The notes under the pieces were generated by a model. It was not told where the DNA came from and searched no databases. It saw only the letters and a list, made by a program, of their open reading frames with translations. Positions 46,642 through 57,190 of a stretch of DNA of 64,000 nucleotides are shown one piece after another (the first letter of the stretch is position 1; each line of letters opens with the position of its first letter). This DNA comes from Pseudomonadales bacterium (GTDB lineage: Bacteria > Pseudomonadota > Gammaproteobacteria > Pseudomonadales > UBA7434), in contig JAOIUY010000003.1 of the NCBI GenBank assembly GCA_028223755.1, forward strand, positions 62,001 through 126,000, in the 5' to 3' direction. Position numbers and translations under genes: made by a program.

Positions 46642-48201
46642 TTATAGTGAAGAGTGACTCTCTGATTTTAAGTTTTGATCTTCATTACTAGAGATGACGG
46701 GTATCGCATCATCAGCTTGATTGCTTATTGCCGGTTCAATTGAAAAAAGACTATCTACCTTGGGTTGCCAGTTGCGCGCAATTTCATGCCATGTGAGTAC
46801 ATTCTGATAATGACGAATATGCTGAACATACTGTACTGGTTCATAGCCGCGGGCATAGCCATATCGTGTTTTTGAATACCATTTCTTTTGTGTCAGTAAC
46901 GGCAGGCTTTGCTTAACATCATACCAGCTGCTTGGATCGCCACCGCGCTTCTGGGTAATAACGCGTGCATCTTCTAAATGTCCAAAGCCTACATTATAAG
47001 CTGCTAGTGCAAACCAAGTACGGTCTGGTTCGACAATACTTTTAGGTAAGCGTTTTTTCAGATAATTAAAATAGTGGGCGCCTCCACGTAAACTTTGATC
47101 AGGATCTAAGCGGTCGGTAACGCCAACTTCTTTCGCAGTAGGAAGCGTTAACATCATCATGCCACGCACGCCTGTGCGAGATTTTGCTAATGGATTCCAT
47201 CCCGACTCTTGATAGCTAATAGCTGCAAGTAAGCGCCAATCCATTTCAAACAGTTCGGCGGCTAGTTTTATATTATCTAAGTAGATAGGCAGCTGTGTAC
47301 TGATGTTTTTATCAAATTCATTGGCGGCCACTTGATTGATATGAGCAGCTTGCCCGTAATACTGTTCTTCAAGCTTTGCCAGTGTTCCGTCGGCTTTGAT
47401 CTTCGTCATAAATTGATTAGCCGCCCGATGGAGATCGGAACCTTCTAGCTCTTTGGGTAACGCCCATGCAAACGAAGAAGGGCCGCCAACTTTTAAAGCT
47501 TTCTTTACACGAGGAAAAAATCCTTGATGCAATAAGAAATCGATAGAGTCTATTAAGGCATAGTCGATTTCTCCATCTTCAATGCGTCCTAACACATCAA
47601 TATAGTCAACGTTGTTAAGTTCACGCCATTGAATATTTGGCAGTGTATTTCGCATATTTTCAAGTATTGCGGTATGCGTACTATCTGCAATGACGATAAT
47701 ATCTTTTGCAATTAAGTCTGCCGGTTTTCGTGGTCTTTTATTGCCAACTCGATAGACAACATAAGGTTGGCTCTCGAGGTAGGGCTGTGTATAGGCAAAG
47801 CGTCTTCGCTGTTCCTGTGTTGCACTCAGGCCAGCGGAGGCTAGATGGACTTCTCTTCGCTCCAAGCGATTAAATAAATCGGTCAATGAGTCGGTGGTGG
47901 TTATCTTTAGTTGCTTACCCAGCGATTTTGCAAATCGATCTAATAGCGCGTACTCAAAACCGCTCGGACCTTCATCGCTTTCATAATAGGTGTTAGGACT
48001 AATGCGTGTAATAACCTTTAGGTATGAAGCTGTGTCTTTTTCCTCAGCGTTTTTGTCAGCTTGAAATGAATCTTTTTGCTGGACAATAACGATGACAGCA
48101 AGCAAGGCAAACGAGAACCAGCCAAATAAAATTGACACGCGCATATGCCTCAAAGAATTGAGACCTCGACGGATAATTTTATCGCCTGTGTGATTAAGCA
48201 A
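46642..48201 (-). CDS. mltF: Membrane-bound lytic murein transglycosylase F
   Basis: 519 residues. N-terminal membrane anchor (about 22-42), periplasmic solute-binding-like domain (about 65-290; RISPNTYYESDEGPSGFEYALLDRFA, in parts), then the lytic transglycosylase domain (about 315-470) with catalytic Glu in AAISYQESGWNPLA and TGVRGMMMLTLPTAKEVG, AYNVGFGHLEDAR. Degrades peptidoglycan to anhydro-muropeptides and may sense ligands. Start is TTG 48201 with GGAG nine bases upstream; ATG 48144 is the alternative. purL lies divergent on the other side, as in many gammaproteobacteria. Confidence 0.93.
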   Translation of the reverse strand: MLNHTGDKIIRRGLNSLRHMRVSILFGWFSFALLAVIVIVQQKDSFQADKNAEEKDTASYLKVITRISPNTYYESDEGPSGFEYALLDRFAKSLGKQLKITTTDSLTDLFNRLERREVHLASAGLSATQEQRRRFAYTQPYLESQPYVVYRVGNKRPRKPADLIAKDIIVIADSTHTAILENMRNTLPNIQWRELNNVDYIDVLGRIEDGEIDYALIDSIDFLLHQGFFPRVKKALKVGGPSSFAWALPKELEGSDLHRAANQFMTKIKADGTLAKLEEQYYGQAAHINQVAANEFDKNISTQLPIYLDNIKLAAELFEMDWRLLAAISYQESGWNPLAKSRTGVRGMMMLTLPTAKEVGVTDRLDPDQSLRGGAHYFNYLKKRLPKSIVEPDRTWFALAAYNVGFGHLEDARVITQKRGGDPSSWYDVKQSLPLLTQKKWYSKTRYGYARGYEPVQYVQHIRHYQNVLTWHEIARNWQPKVDSLFSIEPAISNQADDAIPVISSNEDQNLKSESHSSL

Positions 48202-48606
48202 GTTAAAGCTCCAGTAACTTATTCGTTCGCTTATTTATCAGCCAATAAGGGCTTAATAAAAAAGAACGCGCCAATAGTAGGTTAGCCAGCTTCTTGTTGC
48301 TAGCTTGTCGATTGTCTGGCGTTATGATAGCCAGATTTTGATAGAGTTTTAGCTTCGGTATCTCGCTGAATTTAATGATATTTTTGTTTTTATCTTCAAT
48401 CAGTTAAAAGTGTGATTTTTCACACCCGTAAACTAGCAATAAAGCCTCGTTTTACGGCCAACAAGCGCTCGTGTGTGTTTCGCCTGAAGGCGAATACGAA
48501 TAAAATACTCAACCTTAAAATCCATTAGTCATTATATGTTCAGCCCTATAACTGTTGAGTTATGTCGCTGGCATGATAGTCAATTAAGCATATATGAGGT
48601 TCCATT
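48202..48606. other. mltF-purL intergenic region, 405 bp
   Basis: Divergent promoter region. Contains TCTGGC/GCCAGA (about 48315-48335), followed by TTTTG, and TTCGCC-TGAA-GGCGAA (48479-48494), a compact tetraloop hairpin about 110 bases before purL. Neither has a strong T-run. No good PurR operator was recognised. Confidence 0.4.
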
Positions 48607-48609
48607 CTG
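48596..48609 (+). promoter_or_regulatory. Shine-Dalgarno and non-canonical start of purL
   Basis: GAGG (48596-48599) is followed seven bases later by CTG (48607-48609) in the purL frame; ATT at 48604 is the other candidate. The in-frame stop TGA at 48595-48597 excludes anything farther upstream, and no ATG or GTG occurs between it and the conserved N-terminal region. Confidence 0.65.
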
Positions 48610-51600
48610 TCTACGCTCGAGATTTTAGCCGGCCCACAGGCACTTTCACCCTTTAAGTTAGCCAAGCTTCGCGATCAATTGCGTTCACTGCTGAGTGATT
48701 CCGCTTTTAAGTCGGTTGAGTTCCATGCGATTCAAGCAGACTACCTGCATATGGTTGAGCTTGATTCTGCCCTGAGTTCGGATCAATTAGCGGTATTAAA
48801 GCAATTACTCATATACGGTCCGGTTTACTCGTCTTCTAACGATAGCAATAAGTCAGCCCATCAGCTGCAATGGATTGTATCTCCTCGAGCAGGCACTATT
48901 TCGCCATGGTCGAGTAAGGCAACTGATATCGCTCATAATTGTGGCCTTGCTATGGTTAACCGTATCGAGCGCGCCATTAGTTACAACATTCAATTATTAG
49001 GTGAGGGCGCTGACAGCCCTGAGTTGTACGAATTAATTCAACCGCTGCTATGTGATCGAATGGTCGAAACAGTCTTTAATGACTCATCAGAGTTAGGTCA
49101 GCTATTTGCACAAAGCGAACCTGTGCCTTTACAGACGGTTGATATATTGTCATCTGGCCGTAGTGCTCTAGTTACAGCTAATACAGAGTTAGGTTTAGCG
49201 CTAGCCGACGATGAAATCGATTATTTACTAGAAAGTTTTATTGCTTTAGATCGCAACCCGACCGACGTTGAGTTAATGATGTTTGCGCAAGCAAACTCAG
49301 AACATTGTCGTCATAAAATCTTTAATGCTAGCTGGACCATTGATGGTGTTGATCAGTCCGAATCGTTATTCGCAATGATCAAAAATACTTACAGCTCCAC
49401 TGAAGGCAAGGGTGTCTTAAGCGCTTATTCTGATAACGCAGCGGTACTTGAAGGCAATATTGCTGAGCGCTTCTTTCCCGCCGCCGATAATCAGCATTAC
49501 GGTTTTATTGAAGAGCCCATTCACTACCTATTAAAAGTTGAAACGCATAATCACCCAACAGCGATAGCTCCATTCCCTGGCGCATCAACAGGCTCAGGCG
49601 GAGAGATACGCGATGAAGGCGCTACTGGTGAAGGCGCAAAGCCAAAAGCTGGCTTAACCGGTTTTAGTGTTTCCAACCTTAACATTCCAGGTTTTGAACA
49701 ACCTTGGGAAGTACCTTATGGCAAGCCTGGTCGCATAGTTAATGCTTTAGAAATTATGACTGAAGGCCCGCTAGGTGGTGCAGCGTTTAATAATGAATTT
49801 GGTCGCCCAAATCTCAATGGTTATTTCCGTACCTACGAACAAGCCATAAATGGCAATAGCGGTAGCGAAGTGCGCGGCTATCACAAGCCGATTATGCTTG
49901 CTGGTGGTATTGGTAATGTGCGAAGTGAGCATGTTATTAAACAAGATATTACTGCTGGTGCCTGCTTAATCGTTTTAGGTGGCCCTGCAATGCTTATTGG
50001 TCTTGGTGGCGGTGCGGCCTCATCAATGGCTTCTGGCCAGAGTAGTGAATCTCTCGATTTTGCTTCTGTGCAGCGTGACAATCCAGAAATGGAGCATCGT
50101 TGCCAAGAAGTGATTGATCGATGCTGGCAGCTTGGTGAGCAAAACCCAATTGCCTTTATCCATGACGTTGGCGCAGGTGGTTTATCTAACGCATTACCTG
50201 AGCTAGTCAAAGACGGTGGGGTCGGTGGTGCTTTCTCTTTGCGTGATGTGCCATGTGATGAAAAAGGCATGTCACCACTGGCTATTTGGTGTAACGAATC
50301 TCAAGAGCGTTACGTTATAGCAGTTAATCCCGAAGACCTATCAACTTTCGATGCTATCTGTCAGCGTGAGCGTGCGCCGTATGCCGTTGTAGGTAATGCC
50401 GTTGGCGATGAGCATTTATCATTGGCCGATAGTCATTTTGATAACAAGCCTGTTGATCTTCCTATGTCGGTTCTGTTTGGTAAGCCGCCAAAAATGCATA
50501 GGGATGTGACGAGCACATCAGCACCCTCAAATGATCTCGACTTTTCTGGTGTTAACTTAGAGCAAGCGTTAGAGCGCGTGCTTCGCTTGCCAACAGTTGC
50601 CAGTAAAAACTTTTTAATTACTATTGGTGATCGAAGTGTTGGGGGTATGGTTTACCGCGACCAAATGGTTGGCCCTTGGCAAGTACCCGTTGCCGATGCA
50701 GCTATTACACTCAACTCATTTAATGGTTTTACCGGTGAAGCCTTGGTTATTGGTGAAAGAACGCCCATTGCACTTTTAGATGCGGCGGCCTCAGCTCGAA
50801 TGGCTGTTGCTGAGTGTATTACTAATATCGCCTCTGCGCCGATTGAATCAATTAGCGAATTAAAGTTATCAGCAAACTGGATGGCTGCTGCGGGTCATGA
50901 AGGTGAAGATGCTCGACTTTTCGAAGCGGTTAAAGCGGTTGGCATGGAGTTATGTCCAGCGCTAGGCATTGCTATTCCGGTTGGTAAAGATTCAATGTCG
51001 ATGAGTACGCGCTGGCGTGATGGCGATACCGACAAGCAGGTAACTTCGCCGCTGTCCTTAATCGTTACAGCTGCGGCAAGAATCACTGACGTACGCAAAA
51101 GCGTTACACCACAGCTACAAAATAGTTTAGAGCCCACATCCCTAGTGTTAGTCGATATCTCTTCTGGTCGTCAACGATTAGGTGGTAGTGCACTCGCGCA
51201 AGTTTACAATCAATTAGGTAGCGAGGGCGTTGATGCTGATTCAGCGGACGCACTAGCGGGCTTTTTCGCCGCTACACAGTCATTACTTCAGCAGCAAAAA
51301 ATTCTCGCTTATCATGATCGTTCAGATGGCGGCTTAATAGTTAGCGCGCTCGAAATGGCTTTTGCCGGAAGAGTGGGTATCGATTTAGATTTTGCTGGCT
51401 CATCGGTTTTAGACTGGGCATTTAATGAAGAGCTGGGCGCAGTTATTCAAGTTAAAGATTCTGACCTAGCCAACGTCACAGAAGCGTATCAAACACACGG
51501 TCTTTCATCTGTCTCTGTTATCGGTCGAACTAATAAAGATCATCAAGTTCGGGTGAATAACGGCAGTGATTTACTTTTAGATAAACCTTTGTCAGCTCTA

Positions 51601-52542
51601 CATGCTATTTGGCATGAGACCAGTTATGCGGTTCAGTCTAGACGTGATAATGCTGATTGCGCGAAATCCGAGTTCGACGCTATTCGCGACGCTGCTGATA
51701 ATGGCCTGTTTGCCAAGCTAAGTTTCGATAGCGATGAAAATACCGCCGCACCGTTTATTAATACAGGTAGCCGTCCACAGCTTGCGGTACTTCGAGAGCA
51801 AGGTGTTAACGGTCAATATGAAATGGCTGCTGCCTTCGATCGTGCAGGGTTCGAAGCGCATGATGTTCATATGAGCGATATTCTTGAAGGTCGCGTTACC
51901 TTAAATGATTTTGCCGGCTTAGCCGCTTGTGGTGGCTTCTCGTATGGTGATGTTCTTGGAGCAGGTGAAGGCTGGGCTAAAACGATTTTGTTTAACAGTA
52001 TTGCTCAAGATCAGTTTGCTGCTTTCTTTGCTCGTCAGGATACATTTTCACTAGGCGTGTGTAATGGCTGTCAAATGCTATCAAACCTTAAAAGTCTGAT
52101 TCCGGGTAGTGACCATTGGCCGCGCTTTGTCCGCAATGAATCAGAACAGTTTGAAGCTCGCCTAGTAATGGTTGAAGTTCAGCCGACGGCTTCAATATTG
52201 CTTGATGGTATGGCGGGTTCGCAAATACCGATAGTTGTTTCACATGGTGAGGGTCGTGCCGAGTTAAATAACACAGACCTTGCTGCGCTAAAGTCAGGAA
52301 ACAAGATAGCATTAAATTATATTGATCATAATGGCGCATCAACTCAACGCTACCCACTTAATCCAAATGGCTCTCCAGCCGGTTTAGCGGGTGTAACGAG
52401 TGACGATGGGCGAGTCACTATTATGATGCCGCATCCCGAAAGAACCTTCAGAACGGCGCAGCATTCTTGGGCACCTGATAGCTGGGGTGATGATAGTGCT
52501 TGGATGCGGATGTTCCGCAATGCTCGTGTAAAACTCGGCTAA
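48607..52542 (+). CDS. purL: Phosphoribosylformylglycinamidine synthase
   Basis: About 1311 residues. Converts FGAR to FGAM with ATP and glutamine in purine synthesis. The first ATG/GTG/TTG-type start (TTG 48679) would delete residues that align with the family N terminus (E. coli EILRGSPALSAFR; here [13 protein letters not shown]), so I place the start at CTG 48607 (or ATT 48604). The rest is intact: [36 protein letters not shown]-type [10 protein letters not shown], FGxxPxM blocks, then the glutaminase with [10 protein letters not shown] (Cys nucleophile) and MPHPERTF. No upstream gene is close, so it is its own unit. Confidence 0.96.
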   Translation: MSTLEILAGPQALSPFKLAKLRDQLRSLLSDSAFKSVEFHAIQADYLHMVELDSALSSDQLAVLKQLLIYGPVYSSSNDSNKSAHQLQWIVSPRAGTISPWSSKATDIAHNCGLAMVNRIERAISYNIQLLGEGADSPELYELIQPLLCDRMVETVFNDSSELGQLFAQSEPVPLQTVDILSSGRSALVTANTELGLALADDEIDYLLESFIALDRNPTDVELMMFAQANSEHCRHKIFNASWTIDGVDQSESLFAMIKNTYSSTEGKGVLSAYSDNAAVLEGNIAERFFPAADNQHYGFIEEPIHYLLKVETHNHPTAIAPFPGASTGSGGEIRDEGATGEGAKPKAGLTGFSVSNLNIPGFEQPWEVPYGKPGRIVNALEIMTEGPLGGAAFNNEFGRPNLNGYFRTYEQAINGNSGSEVRGYHKPIMLAGGIGNVRSEHVIKQDITAGACLIVLGGPAMLIGLGGGAASSMASGQSSESLDFASVQRDNPEMEHRCQEVIDRCWQLGEQNPIAFIHDVGAGGLSNALPELVKDGGVGGAFSLRDVPCDEKGMSPLAIWCNESQERYVIAVNPEDLSTFDAICQRERAPYAVVGNAVGDEHLSLADSHFDNKPVDLPMSVLFGKPPKMHRDVTSTSAPSNDLDFSGVNLEQALERVLRLPTVASKNFLITIGDRSVGGMVYRDQMVGPWQVPVADAAITLNSFNGFTGEALVIGERTPIALLDAAASARMAVAECITNIASAPIESISELKLSANWMAAAGHEGEDARLFEAVKAVGMELCPALGIAIPVGKDSMSMSTRWRDGDTDKQVTSPLSLIVTAAARITDVRKSVTPQLQNSLEPTSLVLVDISSGRQRLGGSALAQVYNQLGSEGVDADSADALAGFFAATQSLLQQQKILAYHDRSDGGLIVSALEMAFAGRVGIDLDFAGSSVLDWAFNEELGAVIQVKDSDLANVTEAYQTHGLSSVSVIGRTNKDHQVRVNNGSDLLLDKPLSALHAIWHETSYAVQSRRDNADCAKSEFDAIRDAADNGLFAKLSFDSDENTAAPFINTGSRPQLAVLREQGVNGQYEMAAAFDRAGFEAHDVHMSDILEGRVTLNDFAGLAACGGFSYGDVLGAGEGWAKTILFNSIAQDQFAAFFARQDTFSLGVCNGCQMLSNLKSLIPGSDHWPRFVRNESEQFEARLVMVEVQPTASILLDGMAGSQIPIVVSHGEGRAELNNTDLAALKSGNKIALNYIDHNGASTQRYPLNPNGSPAGLAGVTSDDGRVTIMMPHPERTFRTAQHSWAPDSWGDDSAWMRMFRNARVKLG

Positions 52543-52564
52543 AATTTTAATAATTCAGTGGTTG

Positions 52565-52593
52565 TTGGGTTTAAATCAACAGATTTGGCCCAA
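52565..52593 (+). terminator. Possible weak terminator of purL
   Basis: TTGGG/CCCAA and AAATC/GATTT arms form an interrupted stem around AACA, 22 bases after the purL stop. The following sequence (TCTCTAGCTTTTATAG) is only moderately T-rich. Confidence 0.4.
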
Positions 52594-52737
52594 TCTCTAG
52601 CTTTTATAGCCTTGTTACCGTTATCACCTTATACTGCGTGGCCGATGAAATGCCGCGATTCATATAATGTGAAAACACATAACGAATTAGATTTTCATTA
52701 AATAGTTAACTTTAAGAGTCCGACAAAGAACAACACT

Positions 52738-54582
52738 ATGAATCGATACCCTATTTGGAAATACCTTATTCTTGTTGCTGCATTAGCGATAGGCGTTATT
52801 TATTCAATGCCGAATTTATATGAACCCGATCCTGCGATTCAGGTTTCTGGTGAAAGTAGCACATTGATTCTCGGCGACAGCGAACTTACTTCTGTTACTG
52901 AGGCACTAGCTGCAAAAGATGTTAGTGTGATTAGCGCCGCCGTTATTAATAATAAATTGATGATTCGTTTGAATAACCGCGACCAACAATTAATTGCAAA
53001 GCGTATTACCCAAGACACTCTCGGCTTAGAAAATTACGTTGTTGCTTTAAATCTGGCGCCTACAACACCTAATTGGCTTCGCTCGTTTGGCGCTGGCCCA
53101 TTAAAGCTTGGTCTAGATTTGAGTGGCGGCGTTCACTTCTTGATGGAGGTTGATACTGCTGCGGCTATTGACACTCGCTTGCGATCCAGCGTTTCTAATT
53201 ATAAAACGCTTCTAAGAAAAGATAAGATCCGTGGCACGATTCAGCTAGAAGAGGGCGTTGTTACTGGCCGTTTTAAGACTGAAGAGTTACGCGATGATGC
53301 CTCTTCGTTAGCGTTTAAAGAAATGCCTGAAATGAGTCGACGCAAGTTTACCGATGGTAACGTCTTTGTTTTAGAGCTTAAGTTAGGTGAGCAAGCCATC
53401 ATCAACCTAGAAGATGAGGCAGTTGCTCAAAACTTAATAACCTTGCGAAATCGTGTTAACGAATTAGGTGTTTCCGAACCTCTTGTTCAGCGTCAAGGCA
53501 GAAACCGTGTCGTCGTTGAATTACCTGGCGTTCAAGATACTGCCACAGCCAAACGAATTCTCGGTAAAACCGCTAACCTTGAGTTTCGTCTTGAGGCAAG
53601 TGTGGATGCCGGCAGCTTTAATCGCGAACAGTTCGATTATGAAGATCGTTCAGTGCAGCTAGAGCGCGATATTATTGTCACCGGTGAAAGCGTTTCTGGC
53701 GCACGCTCAGGCTTTGATGAAAATTCTCAGCCACAAGTGAGTATCGATTTAGATGCCGACGGTGGCAAGATGATGCACCGAGTTACACGCCACGCCGTTA
53801 AGCGAAAGATGGGCGTTTTATTTATAGAACGCAAAACACGTAAAGCGGGTAACGTTGTTAACGATGATGGTGAATTAGAAGCCGTCTATGAACGTTACGA
53901 TCAACGCCGAGTTATTAACCTTGCCACTATTCAATCACCACTTGGAGCTAGCTTTAGAATTACAGGTATTGATAGTGCTGCTGAAGCTTCTGAGCTTGCA
54001 TTGCTATTACGTGCAGGTGCACTCGCCGCACCCATGGAGTTTGTTGAAGAGCGGACTATAGGCCCATCACTAGGCGCAGAGAATATTGCTCTTGGTGTTA
54101 AGTCAGTAGTGATTGGTTTAGCACTAGTTGTTTTCTTTATGGTTGTGTTTTACAAGGTCTTCGGCATTGCAGCCAACTTAGCGCTAGCAATGAATCTATT
54201 GTTAATCATTGCCATTATGTCGATGCTTTCAGCTACCTTAACACTGCCAGGCATAGCCGGTATTGTTTTAACTGTTGGTATGGCCGTTGATGCTAACGTT
54301 TTAATATTTTCTAGGGTAAGAGAAGAGCTTAAAAATTGTTTGTCGCCACAGATGTCGATAAACACCGGCTTCGATCGAGCATTCCTAACCATCCTAGATG
54401 CTAATATCACGACATTAATTGCCGCAGTGATTCTTTATGCTGTAGGTACAGGGCCTATTAAAGGTTTTGCGATTACCTTATCGATTGGTATTTTAACTTC
54501 TATGTTTACCGCCATTATGGGAACTCGAGCGCTAGTTAATATCGCTTATGGTGGTCGCAGTGTTAAAAAATTATTGATTTAA
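52738..54582 (+). CDS. secD: Protein translocase subunit SecD
   Basis: 614 residues. With SecF it uses the proton gradient to pull exported proteins from the SecYEG channel. TM1 at 8-26, a large periplasmic P1 region (KLGLDLSGGVHFLMEVDT, NRVNELGVSEPLVQRQG, VVELPGVQDTA), then five TM helices from about 450 (SLGAENIALGVKSVV, TLPGIAGIVLTVGMAVDANVLIFSRVREE, in parts). The last motif is the conserved SecD block. Unlike E. coli (tgt-yajC-secD-secF), purL is upstream here and no yajC or tgt is present in the window. secF follows after 132 bases. Confidence 0.95.
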   Translation: MNRYPIWKYLILVAALAIGVIYSMPNLYEPDPAIQVSGESSTLILGDSELTSVTEALAAKDVSVISAAVINNKLMIRLNNRDQQLIAKRITQDTLGLENYVVALNLAPTTPNWLRSFGAGPLKLGLDLSGGVHFLMEVDTAAAIDTRLRSSVSNYKTLLRKDKIRGTIQLEEGVVTGRFKTEELRDDASSLAFKEMPEMSRRKFTDGNVFVLELKLGEQAIINLEDEAVAQNLITLRNRVNELGVSEPLVQRQGRNRVVVELPGVQDTATAKRILGKTANLEFRLEASVDAGSFNREQFDYEDRSVQLERDIIVTGESVSGARSGFDENSQPQVSIDLDADGGKMMHRVTRHAVKRKMGVLFIERKTRKAGNVVNDDGELEAVYERYDQRRVINLATIQSPLGASFRITGIDSAAEASELALLLRAGALAAPMEFVEERTIGPSLGAENIALGVKSVVIGLALVVFFMVVFYKVFGIAANLALAMNLLLIIAIMSMLSATLTLPGIAGIVLTVGMAVDANVLIFSRVREELKNCLSPQMSINTGFDRAFLTILDANITTLIAAVILYAVGTGPIKGFAITLSIGILTSMFTAIMGTRALVNIAYGGRSVKKLLI

Positions 54583-54714
54583 TCTGAAGTGTTATGGTGT
54601 AAAACCATCAATACAATGCACAGTTATAGATAAGACGACTTATAGATAACAAATTAAAGATAGCTATTAAAAATTAAATTATTAGCTACCGACTGACTAA
54701 TAGGCGAAAGAAAA

Positions 54715-55638
54715 ATGGCGTTTGATAAAACATTAAATTTTATGAGCTACCGAAAGCTGGCACAAATAGTTTCTGCTATTTTGCTGATTGTTTCGATTGC
54801 ATCGCTGTCAACCAACGGCCTTAAATTGGGTTTAGATTTTACTGGCGGGACATTGGTTGAAGTTGCCTACGATAAGACTGCTGATATTGGTAGTATTCGC
54901 TCTGCGCTTGAAGCCGCTGGATATAACAATTCTTTAGTCATTAATTTCGGTTCAGATCAAGATGTACTTGTTCGACTACCTCAGAGTAATAACAGTCAGT
55001 TAGGCGATGAGTTACTTGCTGTACTCAATGCAGATTACGAGGGTGATATTGATTTACATCGTATTGAATACGTTGGTCCGCAAGTCGGAGAAGAATTGCG
55101 AGAGCAGGGTGGCCTTGGCTTATTAGCAGCGCTTATTAGCGTTATGATCTATGTGACATTTCGCTTTCAATTCAAGTTTTCAATTGGCGCTGTTGTTGCC
55201 TTGGCTCACGACGTTATTATTACTTTAGGGTTCTTTTCAATTTTCCGTCTCGATTTTGACCTTACTGTTTTAGCCGCTATTCTTGCTGTTATCGGTTACT
55301 CGTTAAATGACACAATTGTTGTGTCCGATCGTATTCGTGAAAACTTTCGTATTATTAGAAAGTCTCAACCTGAGGACGTTATCAACCGCTCTCTAACACA
55401 AACGCTTGGCCGCACATTAATGACTTCTGCAACCACCTTATTGGTGCTCTCATCATTGTTTATTTTTGGTGGCGAAATCATTCATGGTTTTGCAACTGCA
55501 TTGATTGTTGGTGTGTTTATCGGTACCTATTCGTCGATCTTTGTTGCGGCTAATATGCTGTTAGCACTAGGAATTACCAAGGAAGACCTTGCCATACCTA
55601 TAGTTGAAGGCGCTGAACACGAAGACCATATGCCCTAA
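54715..55638 (+). CDS. secF: Protein translocase subunit SecF
   Basis: 307 residues: TM1, a periplasmic domain with LKLGLDFTGGTLVEVAYD (about 30-48) and VGPQVGEELREQGGLGLL, then TM2-6 including YSLNDTIVVSDRIRENFR (about 198-215), the SecF counterpart of the SecD proton-path motif. AAAG precedes ATG 54715. The 132-base gap to secD is long for this pair and has no ORF. Confidence 0.95.
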   Translation: MAFDKTLNFMSYRKLAQIVSAILLIVSIASLSTNGLKLGLDFTGGTLVEVAYDKTADIGSIRSALEAAGYNNSLVINFGSDQDVLVRLPQSNNSQLGDELLAVLNADYEGDIDLHRIEYVGPQVGEELREQGGLGLLAALISVMIYVTFRFQFKFSIGAVVALAHDVIITLGFFSIFRLDFDLTVLAAILAVIGYSLNDTIVVSDRIRENFRIIRKSQPEDVINRSLTQTLGRTLMTSATTLLVLSSLFIFGGEIIHGFATALIVGVFIGTYSSIFVAANMLLALGITKEDLAIPIVEGAEHEDHMP

Positions 55639-55651
55639 GCTTTTACCTTAT

Positions 55652-55674
55652 TTTGCGTACTAGAAGTGCGTAAA
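55652..55674 (+). terminator. Possible weak hairpin terminator of secF
   Basis: TTTGCGTAC/GTGCGTAAA stem (9 bp, two G-U pairs), loop TAGAA. Downstream TTGTCTAT is not a clear T-run. Confidence 0.35.
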
Positions 55675-55759
55675 TTGTCTATACTTGTAACTCCTAATAA
55701 ATATTTCAGCCTATTCATTTTGCTTCTGTTTAGGCTAGGTAGCTGGAGACAGGCGCTAT

Positions 55760-57139
55760 ATGAATTCCCCTCAATCTGACCGAGTGAGTACTTTTGTTAG
55801 TCCTGACGCTAGCATGCAGATTCTTTCCCGCCGTGAAATCGAACAGCTCTATGATGCAAGTCGTACTGAGCTTTATAGTATGTTTCGGCAGTGTGCATTA
55901 GCCGTACTTAACAGTGGTAGTAGCGAAGACGATACTACTAAAGTCCTTGAGCAATACAAGTCGTTTAATATTCAAGTTATTCAACGCGAGCGTGGTATTA
56001 AACTTGAGCTAACTGATGCTCCTGCTCATGCCTTTGTTGATGGCGAAATGATTAAGGGCATCAAAGAGCATTTATTTTCAGTGCTTAGGGATATTATCTT
56101 TATTCATAGTGAGCTTTATACCAACAACACCTATGACCTCAGCACATCAAGCGGAACCACTGATTCAGTATTTAACATATTGCGTCATGCTAATGTTTTG
56201 CATGCGAATAAAGAACCCGATTTAATTGTTTGCTGGGGCGGACATTCGATTGGCAGAACAGAATATGAATATACTAAGCTAGTAGGTTATGAGCTTGGGC
56301 TGCGTCATTTAAATATCTGTACCGGCTGCGGCCCCGGTGCAATGAAAGGTCCGATGAAAGGTGCGGCTATTTCGCATCGTAAGCAGCGCAACGGCGAAGG
56401 TCGATATCTTGGCATCTCTGAACCGAGCATTATCGCTGCAGAGTCGCCGAATCCAATAGTGAATGAATTGATTATCATGCCTGATATTGAAAAGAGGCTT
56501 GAAGCTTTTGTTAGAACCGGTCATGGCATTATTGTTTTTCCTGGTGGCGTTGGTACAGCCGAAGAAATATTTTACCTGCTAGGTGTATTACTTCACCCTG
56601 ACAACGCCAACCATCATATCCCCTTAATTTTCACAGCGCCGGCTCAATCCGCTTCATACTTTGAGGCGATTGATGCTTTTATTGGTTTAACACTTGGGCC
56701 AGACGCACAAAGTAAGTATCAAATTATAATAGATGACCCGACACAGGTAGCTAGAAGTCTATCCAATGGTATGGACCTAGTGAGGGTTCAGCGCCGCGAG
56801 AGTAAAGATGCGTTCTTTTTCAATTGGTCATTGACCATTCCTAATGAATTTCAACAGCCTTTTATTCCTAACCATGAAAATATGGCGGGGCTTAACCTAA
56901 ATCATGAGCAGACAGCTTTCGATATGGCCGTTAATTTACGATCCATGTTTTCTGGTTTGGTTGCGGGTAATGTGAAAGCCGAAGGTCTTCAGGCCATTGC
57001 ACAGTTTGGTAATTACAAAATCAATGGCGACGAAAAGTTAATGGAGTCGATCGATAAGCTATTAATTTCTTTCGCCGAACAAGGTAGGATGAAAATTAAT
57101 GCGGATGCTTATTCGCCTTGTTATGAGATTGTCCGTTAG
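55760..57139 (+). CDS. ppnN: Nucleotide 5'-monophosphate nucleosidase PpnN (YgdH/LOG family)
   Basis: 459 residues, the size of E. coli PpnN. Cleaves purine and pyrimidine monophosphates to base and ribose-5-phosphate, and is stimulated by (p)ppGpp in E. coli. LOG domain motifs: CTGCGPGAMKGPMKG (about 190-204) and FPGGVGTAEEIFYLLGVLLHP (about 257-277), the PGGxGTxxE active site. Extra N- and C-terminal domains fit PpnN rather than small LOG proteins. GGAG lies 12 bases before ATG 55760. Confidence 0.93.
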   Translation: MNSPQSDRVSTFVSPDASMQILSRREIEQLYDASRTELYSMFRQCALAVLNSGSSEDDTTKVLEQYKSFNIQVIQRERGIKLELTDAPAHAFVDGEMIKGIKEHLFSVLRDIIFIHSELYTNNTYDLSTSSGTTDSVFNILRHANVLHANKEPDLIVCWGGHSIGRTEYEYTKLVGYELGLRHLNICTGCGPGAMKGPMKGAAISHRKQRNGEGRYLGISEPSIIAAESPNPIVNELIIMPDIEKRLEAFVRTGHGIIVFPGGVGTAEEIFYLLGVLLHPDNANHHIPLIFTAPAQSASYFEAIDAFIGLTLGPDAQSKYQIIIDDPTQVARSLSNGMDLVRVQRRESKDAFFFNWSLTIPNEFQQPFIPNHENMAGLNLNHEQTAFDMAVNLRSMFSGLVAGNVKAEGLQAIAQFGNYKINGDEKLMESIDKLLISFAEQGRMKINADAYSPCYEIVR

Positions 57140-57190
57140 ATTTTTTGATTTTCAGTTATTCTTATGGGTAACTTATCTTGAAGTAAAGCA

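Noticed and set aside
48594-48656. ATG-started 20-codon frame at the purL start ([11 protein letters not shown]...)
   Set aside because: Different frame from purL and no SD before it; noted only because it overlaps the unusual purL start.
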